From CAZRGV01 sp964599655 (GTDB lineage Bacteria > Planctomycetota > Planctomycetia > Isosphaerales > Isosphaeraceae), in assembly GCA_964599655.1 (NCBI GenBank), contig CAZRGV010000242.1:1-6319 (forward strand): a stretch of DNA of 6,319 nt, written 5' to 3'. Both the position numbers and the translations under genes were made by a program. Shown here one piece after another: positions 1 through 5,319 of this stretch. The notes beneath the pieces were generated by a model. That model searched no databases. It was not told the DNA's origin and saw nothing but the letters and a program-made list of their open reading frames with translations. Numbering within the stretch: the stretch's first letter is position 1; each line of letters begins with the position of its first letter.

Positions 1-30
1 CTGATCGCCTGGAGATATCTCAACGCCTAG
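1..30 (+). CDS. Possible 3' end of an upstream gene (partial)
   Basis: Reading from base 1 gives nine codons (LIAWRYLNA) and a TAG stop at 28-30. Seven of the nine codons end in G or C, which matches the rest of the window. A competing reading starts at base 3 and stops at TAA 51-53, inside the ribosome binding site of the next gene; it has poorer third-base composition. Nothing can be said about function from so few residues. Given the position, an upstream structural gene is likely, but this is inference. Confidence 0.3.
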   Translation: MIAWRYLNA

Positions 31-51
31 ACGGTTTTGTCCGGTGGCTCT

Positions 52-58
52 AAGGAGG
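52..58 (+). promoter_or_regulatory. Shine-Dalgarno for the repeat protein gene
   Basis: AAGGAGG at 52-58 is the strongest ribosome binding site in the window, with ten bases between it and the GTG at 69. It decides the GTG start at 69 over any later start and suggests strong translation of the repeat protein. Confidence 0.6.
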
Positions 59-68
59 GTCGGATCGC

Positions 69-998
69 GTGTCGCTTCTGATTCTCCTCGGCAGCAATGC
101 TTCGACGGCCCTGTCCGTTCCGGCGGCGGAACTGACTCTTGTTGCCGTCACTCCGGATGTTGCTCCGGTATCACTGTCCGTCACGGTTCCGGTGGCGACG
201 CTGTCGCTGGAAGCCGTTGCCCCCACGGCCGCTCCGTCTCCGCTCTCTTTGACGGTTCCGGTCGCGACGTTTTCGCTGTCGGCGATCACGCCGGATGTGG
301 CTCCCGGCTCTGCGGGCGTCACGGTTCCTGCGGCCACCCTGACGTTGGCGGCGACAGAGCCGACGTCGACGCCGACATCTCTGTCGCTGTCGGTCCCGAC
401 TGCGGACCTGACGCTGTTTTCCGCAGCCCCAGATGTGACTCTGGGCTCTGCGGACGTCACGGTTCCTGTTGCGAACCTGACGCTGGTCGGTGACAACGCG
501 TCGGTCGACGGGGCGGGCTCTCTGTCCGTTCCGGTCGCGAACCTGACGCTGGCGGCGTTCGCGCCCGATTCCGGTGGTTCCGGCTCTGCCGGAATCACGA
601 TTCCGTCGGCGACGTTGTCGTTGTCGGCAACCGCGCCGACGGTCGATCGCGGGGTTCTTTCGCTGGCGGTTCCGGCAGCGGTTCTGTCGCTGTCCGCGAT
701 TCCTCCTGATGCCTCTCCAGGCTCAACCCAAGTCTCGGTTCCGTCTGCGGACCTGGCCCTGTCCGGAGTCGCTCCGGATGTCTCGCCGCAGTCCGTGTCG
801 GTCTCGGCGCCTTTTGCGGAACTGACACTCGTTGCTGCCGATCCGGACTCCGTTCCATCGGCCGCCTCAATCTTCGTTCCGTCTGCGACGCTGACGTTGG
901 TTGCCGCCGACGCGTTCTTCACGACGGGCGGCGCCATGGCAATCCAGCGCGGATACAACCGCGGTTTCAACCGAGGCTACGCCCAGGGGGCCGCCTGA
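69..998 (+). CDS. Repetitive beta-strand-rich phage structural protein
   Basis: This 309-residue protein starts at GTG 69 behind a strong AAGGAGG. After a short hydrophobic N-terminus (residues 2-7, SLLILL), residues 16-289 are about twelve imperfect copies of a 23-residue unit with the core VPxAxLTLxAxxPD. Each unit reads as one or two beta strands and a Pro/Gly turn. Residues 290-309 form a different tail with three RG(Y/F) steps spaced four residues apart (R294, R298, R302), so it may be a separate binding element. There are no cysteines and very few charged residues. Similar VP-x-A-x-L-T-L-x-x-x-x-P repeats occur in uncharacterised phage proteins, as I recall them. A decoration, fibre or collar role is inferred from the tail-gene context. 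Its own function is unknown. The next gene begins one base after its stop. Confidence 0.8.
   Translation: MSLLILLGSNASTALSVPAAELTLVAVTPDVAPVSLSVTVPVATLSLEAVAPTAAPSPLSLTVPVATFSLSAITPDVAPGSAGVTVPAATLTLAATEPTSTPTSLSLSVPTADLTLFSAAPDVTLGSADVTVPVANLTLVGDNASVDGAGSLSVPVANLTLAAFAPDSGGSGSAGITIPSATLSLSATAPTVDRGVLSLAVPAAVLSLSAIPPDASPGSTQVSVPSADLALSGVAPDVSPQSVSVSAPFAELTLVAADPDSVPSAASIFVPSATLTLVAADAFFTTGGAMAIQRGYNRGFNRGYAQGAA
114..935 (+). repeat. About twelve 69-nt in-frame coding repeats
   Basis: The coding repeats have a period of about 69 bases (23 codons), with small length changes between copies. Recurring cores are VPVATLSL, VPAATLTL, VPTADLTL, VPVANLTL (twice), IPSATLSL, VPSADLAL and VPSATLTL, each followed by a Pro-Asp or Pro-Thr turn. 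Copies are diverged at the DNA level but keep short shared words such as gttccggtcgcgac and gttccgtctgcg. The variation between copies argues for an old expansion rather than a recent slippage event. Confidence 0.85.
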
Positions 999-999
999 G

Positions 1000-1620
1000 A
1001 TGCTCATTACCGCGTCGCGCGGATACGCGTTCTATCTTCCGTTCCCACTTGTCAGCGCCGCTGACCCTGCAACCTTCCTGTCTGGCGCCACGCCGTCCGT
1101 TGCTGCGTATTCCAGAGACGGAGCCGGGACGTGGACGACCATGGCGGTCGCTGACACCCCAGCAGAGATCGGGTCCACCGGAATCTACGAGGTGGTCATC
1201 TCCTCCTCGGAGACGACGCACGATCAGGTTCTCCTGAAGATCACAGCCTCCGGCGCTGCCGCCACGGCGTTTTTGATCGACACCAAATCGTCTAGGTCTT
1301 CCGTTTGGGACGTTCAGCGCGTCGACCACAGTTCACCTGGGTCGATGGGTGAAGCGATGAACACGCTTGTCTCTGGTTCCATCGCTGTCGACGAGTCGAA
1401 CAATACGTTCTCGTTCACTGCCGAGTCCGGTCTTTCCACGCAGGACGACTATTACGTCGGCCAGATGCTTACGTTCACGGATGGCGATATGGCGGGTCAG
1501 ACGAGGCGCGTCACTGATTACGACGGCTCCACCCGCACATTCTCGTTCGCCGCCGAGTGGCCGTCCGCCCCGGTCGCTGGTGATGCGTTTGTCATCTACG
1601 GGAGGGCCGACGCGTCGTGA
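1000..1620 (+). CDS. Two-domain fibre/Ig-like phage protein, module A
   Basis: The protein has 206 residues from ATG 1000; a longer in-frame start upstream would overlap the repeat gene heavily. Residues about 1-97 form a beta-rich domain of the kind found at the N-terminus of phage baseplate/receptor-binding proteins, with a polar strand pattern and GIYEV at 61-65. Residues about 98-122 are a linker (VWDVQRVDHSSPGSMGEA) resembling the WD...H...GT.G.A linkers common in phage fibre proteins. Residues about 124-202 form a second beta domain with YVGQMLTFT (152-160), GQTRR (166-170) and RTFSFAA (179-185). This C-terminal domain is shared with the product of 2139-2684. Its stop overlaps the next start by four bases (GTGA), so the two are probably translated together. 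The role as accessory tail or neck protein is inferred. Confidence 0.8.
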   Translation: MLITASRGYAFYLPFPLVSAADPATFLSGATPSVAAYSRDGAGTWTTMAVADTPAEIGSTGIYEVVISSSETTHDQVLLKITASGAAATAFLIDTKSSRSSVWDVQRVDHSSPGSMGEAMNTLVSGSIAVDESNNTFSFTAESGLSTQDDYYVGQMLTFTDGDMAGQTRRVTDYDGSTRTFSFAAEWPSAPVAGDAFVIYGRADAS

Positions 1621-2135
1621 TCCCTACCGTGCTCGTCTCAGCGACCGGGGCGAACAGGCGGGGCCGCATCGTTTATCGGGACGAGGACGCGTTTCGCGGG
1701 ACGGATCGAGGGCTCGGTGTTCTTGAGGTCCTGAGGTTGACCGGGCTTTTCGACTCAGTGCAACTCTCATCGTCCGCTGATCTCGCTGGATTTACGACAT
1801 CGGACGCTCGATCGGCGACCGTCATCCCACGTTTGGCTGCGCCGCAGTTGGATGGATCGCAAGAGGTGTCGGTCCGTCGGGTTGAGTATTTGCTCGTCTT
1901 GCAGTGCCTCGACGGCGATGACGCCGAGGCGTGGAGGGAACTCGACCGGATGGAGTCCGCCTCGTCCCGCGCACTTCTGGACCGATTCAATCGACGCTAC
2001 GGGGGCTTCTGCATTCCTTGGATGAGCGCCGTGCGTCGCGACGAGTTCGTTTCCCGCAGGACACCGGCGCGACGAAGGGTGATGACTGGTTCTTTCGGAT
2101 ACCAGACCAATCTCAGACATGGTGTGGGGCGCTGA
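1617..2135 (+). CDS. Tail-terminator-like protein, module A copy
   Basis: The 172-residue protein starts at GTG 1617, inside the stop region of the previous gene. It is clearly homologous to the product of 2681-3187: over residues 21-50 (RDEDAF through GLFDSVQL) 18 of 30 positions are identical, and YGGFC-PWMS recurs at 128-137. The layout is an N-terminal helix ending in TGLFDSV, a proline-led VIPR strand (69-72), a VRRVEYLLVLQ strand (86-96), a helix (AWRELDRMES, 105-114), then a C-terminal strand GSFGYQTN. This order resembles small tail terminator/gpU-type proteins, but I see no decisive motif. Direct function is therefore tentative. It may form a ring at the tail or neck. The next gene starts three bases after its stop without a clear ribosome binding site. 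Confidence 0.75.
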   Translation: MIPTVLVSATGANRRGRIVYRDEDAFRGTDRGLGVLEVLRLTGLFDSVQLSSSADLAGFTTSDARSATVIPRLAAPQLDGSQEVSVRRVEYLLVLQCLDGDDAEAWRELDRMESASSRALLDRFNRRYGGFCIPWMSAVRRDEFVSRRTPARRRVMTGSFGYQTNLRHGVGR

Positions 2136-2138
2136 AAC

Positions 2139-2684
2139 ATGCCGGCCCGAGGTCTCCCGATTGTCGTTCACTATGAGGCGTGGGACACCCAGGCCAACGC
2201 GCCGAAGACGGGCGATGCTGCCAACCACACGCTCCGTTGGGCGCGTGGTCTGATCTGCGTCCCGCTGACCAATCCGACCCCGACTGAGGTGAGTGCGGCC
2301 GATTTTCCAGGACTGTACGCGGTCCAGTTGACTGCAACGGAGACCGACGTCGACTTTGGGACTCTCGGAGGTCGAAGTTCGACAGCGAACGTGGCGATCA
2401 CCTCCATTCCGATCGCCTTCGATCCCTTGTCGGTCATCCGTGGGACTGTGTCGGACGCCAACCCTGCGGCGTCTTCGTTCGTCGGAGACTCCGCGCTCTC
2501 GACGACCGAAGGGTTCTACGTCGGATCGGTTCTTGAGTTCACTTCTGGAACGCTGCGCGGCCTCGCTCGCCGCATTGCAGCTTATGACGGTCCATCCCGG
2601 ACGTTCTCGTTCGCGGCCCCGTTCCCGGCGGCCCCCGAGAACGGGAGTGCGTTCTCGATTCTTGGTCGGATCGACGCGCCGTGA
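2139..2684 (+). CDS. Two-domain fibre/Ig-like phage protein, module B
   Basis: The protein has 181 residues from ATG 2139. Residues about 8-93 are a beta-sandwich-like domain with AWDT (14-17), KTGDAANHTLRW (23-34), PTEV near 48-51, PGLYAVQLTATET (57-69) and SSTANVAI (80-87). This word order is one I recognise from many phage structural proteins of unknown function. Residues about 99-177 are the same C-terminal domain as in the 1000-1620 product (FYVGSVLEFT, RTFSFAA, GRIDA), so the two genes are paralogues. The long linker found in the module A protein is missing here. Its stop overlaps the next start by GTGA, as in module A. An accessory tail/neck or fibre-anchoring role is inferred only. 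Confidence 0.8.
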   Translation: MPARGLPIVVHYEAWDTQANAPKTGDAANHTLRWARGLICVPLTNPTPTEVSAADFPGLYAVQLTATETDVDFGTLGGRSSTANVAITSIPIAFDPLSVIRGTVSDANPAASSFVGDSALSTTEGFYVGSVLEFTSGTLRGLARRIAAYDGPSRTFSFAAPFPAAPENGSAFSILGRIDAP

Positions 2685-3187
2685 TCCGACTTCGACACTA
2701 CTTCGGGTCCCATCCGGACCGTCTGTCTGAAGTGCGACGCGACGCGGACGCCTTTGAGGGCACGCCTCTTGGGCTTGGGGTCATCGGACTCCTGGAGCGA
2801 ACTGGTCTGTTTGACGCTGTTGAGATGGCGTGGGACCCAAGGGACGTGCCGTCTCCTGCTGGCCTTGACGTGACGGCTCTCGTGACGCCTCGTCCCGCAT
2901 CCAGATTGGACAGCGGCTCCTCGTCGCTGGCCTTGAGGGTCGTCGACTACGACCTGCTCATCACTGTCTCTGGCGGCGAAGACGCCGACGCCTGGGGCCG
3001 TCTTGACGAAATCGAGGCGGCCTGCGTCGTCGCCCTCCTGTCGCGTGACACCAGATCATACGGCGGATTCTGCGTCCCGTGGATGAGCCGCCTGGTGCGC
3101 GACAACACCCGAATCGGAACCAATCCGAGGCGATCTCGGCTGCTCTCGGGCCGTTTTGCCTACGAGACCAACTTGGGGGCACCCTGA
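2681..3187 (+). CDS. Tail-terminator-like protein, module B copy
   Basis: The 168-residue protein starts at GTG 2681 in a GTGA overlap with the preceding gene. It is a paralogue of the 1617-2135 product: RDADAFEGT (20-28), GLGV (31-34), TGLFDAVEM (41-49), VDYDLLI (88-94), DADAW (101-105), YGGFCVPWMS (127-136) and FAYETN (159-164) all have counterparts at the same places. The N-terminal 19 residues and the loop at 50-65 differ. Family assignment to tail terminator-like proteins rests on size, secondary-structure order and position just before the probable true terminator. A neck or ring protein of another kind is possible. Confidence 0.75.
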   Translation: MIRLRHYFGSHPDRLSEVRRDADAFEGTPLGLGVIGLLERTGLFDAVEMAWDPRDVPSPAGLDVTALVTPRPASRLDSGSSSLALRVVDYDLLITVSGGEDADAWGRLDEIEAACVVALLSRDTRSYGGFCVPWMSRLVRDNTRIGTNPRRSRLLSGRFAYETNLGAP

Positions 3188-3188
3188 C

Positions 3189-3698
3189 TTGGCGACGCGT
3201 CTTGAAAAGTTGCCCAAGCCTCCAGAGGAGGTCGTCTGGCGTGGGCTTATCGGACTTCTTCGGTCCGATGCGACGCTCCGATCTGCGGATGTCCAGGTCT
3301 GGGACATGGCGGACGGGCCCGAGTTCTCGTCCGAGGTCACTCCGGTCCCGAATCCAGACGACATGCCTGTCATTCGTCCTCGACTCGACCGCTATCCGAC
3401 CGGCGCGTGGACTGAGCACCTCCACCGAGGAGAGATGCACGTCCAGATCGAGATGTTCGTCGCCGGCACGGACGAGACGGACATGATGCGACTGTTCCAT
3501 GCCGTTCGGTCTTGCTTGACTCCGACAACCCGTGCCGGGACGGACGCGACGCGGAACCGTCTCGATCCGAACTCGACCATCGTTCAGCACGCCGAGATCA
3601 CATCGGCCCCGGGCCGTGCCGTTCCGGTTGGCGCCGGCGCGTACGCGCTTCGTTCCGTGGCCACCTACCGACTTCGCATCCAGGTCCCAGCGACCTGA
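3189..3698 (+). CDS. Probable tail terminator protein
   Basis: The protein has 169 residues from TTG 3189, one base after the previous stop. An earlier in-frame TTG at 3156 would overlap by 32 bases, and the next ATG (3307) is too far inside. Residues 15-26 form a helix (VVWRGLIGLLRS). VIRPRLDR (61-68) parallels the VIPR strand of the two upstream genes. Residues 82-91 (EMHVQIEMFV) are a strand, 97-110 a helix (TDMMRLFHAVRSCL), and 155-166 a final strand (RSVATYRLRIQV). Tail terminators cap the tail tube at the head-proximal end and are usually encoded just before the tube gene, as here. No diagnostic motif is visible, so the call rests on position, size and fold pattern. Codon choice is more G/C-ending than in the genes upstream. 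Confidence 0.6.
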   Translation: MATRLEKLPKPPEEVVWRGLIGLLRSDATLRSADVQVWDMADGPEFSSEVTPVPNPDDMPVIRPRLDRYPTGAWTEHLHRGEMHVQIEMFVAGTDETDMMRLFHAVRSCLTPTTRAGTDATRNRLDPNSTIVQHAEITSAPGRAVPVGAGAYALRSVATYRLRIQVPAT

Positions 3699-3759
3699 CG
3701 AACGATCCCCCTCCGCCGCCAGCCCCGATCCGATCGTCCCCGTCCCCGCGAGGTGAAAC
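3699..3759 (+). promoter_or_regulatory. C-rich leader before the tail tube gene
   Basis: This is one of only two noticeable non-coding gaps in the gene array. More than half of bases 3699-3750 are C, with runs such as CCCCCTCC and GTCCCCGTCCCCGCG, and it ends in a GAGGTG ribosome binding site (3750-3755) four bases before ATG 3760. It is a plausible unstructured leader for a highly expressed gene. No promoter boxes are recognisable. Confidence 0.3.
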
Positions 3760-4689
3760 ATGCCTGTCGCCGGCTCCTGCCAATGGGCAGTCTTCTACAA
3801 GGAGGGTTCCTCGTACTGGGGGACTTATCCGAATCCGAACACCGACAAGTTCTGGGTCGTCATGCAGGACGGCGCCAGTTTGAACATTCAGACGACGCCG
3901 AATCCGTTCGACATCCAGACGGCTGGGTGCAGTTACCTGGCCCGACGGTTCAATCGCTTCAACGTCCGCAAATCGGTTTCCGGGACGCTTCGGCTTCCGA
4001 TGTGGCCGACCCAGGCAGCCCAACTGATTCCTTGGGCCTGCACCCCGGTCACCGTCAGCGGACGGCTCCAGTTGCCGTCGTACACCTGCGATTGGTGGGA
4101 TGGCTTCGAGACCAGGCGTTTCACTGGTCTTCGTGTCTCCCAGATGGTGCTGGAGTCGAACCACGACTCCGACATCCTGATGGGTGAGTTCACGCTCATC
4201 GGAAAGAAGGAGGAGACTCCTGGCGCCCTGGCGGAGCCGGACATCCTCAACGATTTCCCGAGCGAGATCCCGTACACCCACTACCACTCCTCGGGCCAGA
4301 TCCAGATCGGCGGATCGGTCATCACCGGGTACAAGTCGGTCCGTCTGACGGTCGCGAACATGATGCACGTCGCGTTCCTTGAGGACCAGTGGATCAACCG
4401 GGCGAACATCACGGGCCGCAACGTGGACTGGCAGATCGTCGTCTCGAAGGAGTCGGCGACCAACCGGACGCGGTACACCGACCAGACGAAGATCGCGTCC
4501 TGCTTGGTCAAGTGGAACAACACCGACCTCACGAAGTCGATCACGCTCGATACCAAGAGCGCGAACTACATCGTGGACTACGGTGTTGACCGAGGCTTCG
4601 AGACGGACCAGTACGAGACGTTGAACATCGCGGCGCACCTGAACACGGCGGGCGGGGTCTACACCGACCTGGCGGCGACCGTCGTGTGA
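3760..4689 (+). CDS. Major tail tube protein
   Basis: This 309-residue protein starts at ATG 3760 behind GAGGTG. Tail tube proteins stack as hexameric rings to build the tube through which DNA passes. The visible signs are two similar beta-rich halves. In the first, residues 68-92 (NVRKSVSGTLRLP and onward) lead to the strand-turn-strand at 123-150, ending in MGEFTLIGKK, a typical tube-protein hairpin. In the second, residues 189-230 (GYKSVRLTVAN, ITGRNVDWQIVV) lead to a C-terminal strand set ending near 295. The two-domain arrangement makes it longer than single-domain tube proteins of about 150-200 residues. It lies between a terminator-like gene and a tape measure gene, as expected. From about 4200 on nearly all codons end in G or C. 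A hairpin follows it. Confidence 0.8.
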   Translation: MPVAGSCQWAVFYKEGSSYWGTYPNPNTDKFWVVMQDGASLNIQTTPNPFDIQTAGCSYLARRFNRFNVRKSVSGTLRLPMWPTQAAQLIPWACTPVTVSGRLQLPSYTCDWWDGFETRRFTGLRVSQMVLESNHDSDILMGEFTLIGKKEETPGALAEPDILNDFPSEIPYTHYHSSGQIQIGGSVITGYKSVRLTVANMMHVAFLEDQWINRANITGRNVDWQIVVSKESATNRTRYTDQTKIASCLVKWNNTDLTKSITLDTKSANYIVDYGVDRGFETDQYETLNIAAHLNTAGGVYTDLAATVV

Positions 4690-4722
4690 TGACGATCCAG
4701 CGGGCAGGCGGGGATGCGATTC

Positions 4723-4770
4723 GGGGGGTCGGTGTCGGCCGAGGCCGGTGCCGGCCCCCCGTTTCGTCTT
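4723..4770 (+). terminator. Strong GC hairpin with weak T tract after the tail tube gene
   Basis: Arms 4723-4740 (GGGGGGTCGGTGTCGGCC) and 4743-4760 (GGCCGGTGCCGGCCCCCC) are complementary at all 18 positions, four of them G-U, around a GA tip; the innermost pair must open to give a four-base CGAG loop. GTTTCGTCTT follows, a poor U tract. It could be a leaky terminator or an mRNA 3' stabiliser that lowers expression of downstream genes relative to the tube protein. Confidence 0.6.
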
Positions 4771-4774
4771 GTGT

Positions 4775-4780
4775 GGGAGG
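4775..4780 (+). promoter_or_regulatory. Shine-Dalgarno setting the start at 4787
   Basis: GGGAGG at 4775-4780, six bases before ATG 4787, chooses this start over an in-frame upstream start at 4748, which lies inside the hairpin. Confidence 0.6.
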
Positions 4781-4786
4781 CGTCCG

Positions 4787-5308
4787 ATGATCGGCTTCAA
4801 GTTGTCCGCCCCCGGCTGGACCGACTTCGAGGCGAAGATCACGAGATGGCGGGACTTCGATCTCGTCGCGCTCGCCCATCGGATCGCCGCGATCATGATC
4901 GAGGAGAACGCCAAGGCCAGGCTGCGTGGGATCGGCGCGGACGGCGAGCCGCTGGAGCCGATCAAGGACACGACCTGGGAGCGACGTCGGAGGGCCGGAA
5001 AGAACGGCGGGCCGCCGCTGCTTCCGGACAACCAGTCGAGCCGCGCCGTCGCGGACGCTTCGGCGGAGGTGAGCCAACTCGGGACGAGTGTCGTCCGGGT
5101 CGCTCTGCACTGGCCGACGATGGAGCCGTGGCTGAGGTATCACCGGGTCGACGTCCCGATGGGCGACGGCGTCCGCCCGGCGCGGGACATCGTCGGGATC
5201 AACCCGGAGATGCTGGAGGCGATCCTCGCCGAGGTCGCCGAGTCGATCCACGAGGCGGGCCGGTCCGGCGAGTCGTATTCAGCGGACGGGATCGGCGACC
5301 TATTCTGA
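4787..5308 (+). CDS. Mu gpG-like virion morphogenesis / tail completion protein
   Basis: The protein has 173 residues from ATG 4787. It has the pattern of the phage virion morphogenesis family (Mu gpG, P2 gpS; Pfam Phage_tail_S). An N-terminal helix (27-48) is followed by DGEPLEPIKDTTWERRRRAG (52-71), the usual G-x-P-W/L-x-P-L then T...RR element, then PPLLPDN (76-82). A histidine-containing segment (WLRYHRVDVPMG, 115-126) and the characteristic PARDIVGINPEMLEAIL (131-147) follow, then a C-terminal helix. Family members help complete the tail or join it to the head. In many phages they are encoded before the tube gene, whereas here it lies between the tube and tape measure genes. The tape measure start follows its stop by 11 bases. 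Confidence 0.75.
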   Translation: MIGFKLSAPGWTDFEAKITRWRDFDLVALAHRIAAIMIEENAKARLRGIGADGEPLEPIKDTTWERRRRAGKNGGPPLLPDNQSSRAVADASAEVSQLGTSVVRVALHWPTMEPWLRYHRVDVPMGDGVRPARDIVGINPEMLEAILAEVAESIHEAGRSGESYSADGIGDLF

Positions 5309-5319
5309 TCGGGTGAGCG

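Larger units (their letters stand above)
1000..3187 (+). repeat. Diverged tandem duplication of a two-gene module
   Basis: Genes 1000-1620/1617-2135 and 2139-2684/2681-3187 have the same order, similar lengths, homologous second genes, homologous C-terminal domains in the first genes, and the same GTGATCC junction (1617-1623 and 2681-2687). This supports an ancient duplication of the whole pair. The N-terminal domains of the first genes are much less alike and may have been exchanged. Confidence 0.75.

Noticed and set aside
50..970. A long minus-strand open frame (306 codons) opposite the repeat gene
   Set aside because: It is the antisense of the 69-nt repeats. It is open because of the GC-rich repeated codons, has odd Thr/Ser/Asp/Gly repeats mirroring the sense strand, and has no supporting start signal. 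The sense gene has a strong ribosome binding site and fits the operon.
4689..4790. A 33-codon frame that starts in the TGATG at the tube gene stop and ends in the ATGA at the next start
   Set aside because: The placement looks like coupling, but the frame lies mostly on the hairpin arms, its product is a low-complexity Gly/Arg/Pro peptide, and the downstream gene has its own good ribosome binding site. Probably chance.
3598..5031. A 477-codon minus-strand open frame
   Set aside because: It crosses the terminator, tube and gpG-like genes in antisense and is rich in Arg/Pro/Asp as expected for shadow frames at high GC. The + strand genes have recognisable tail-protein features.
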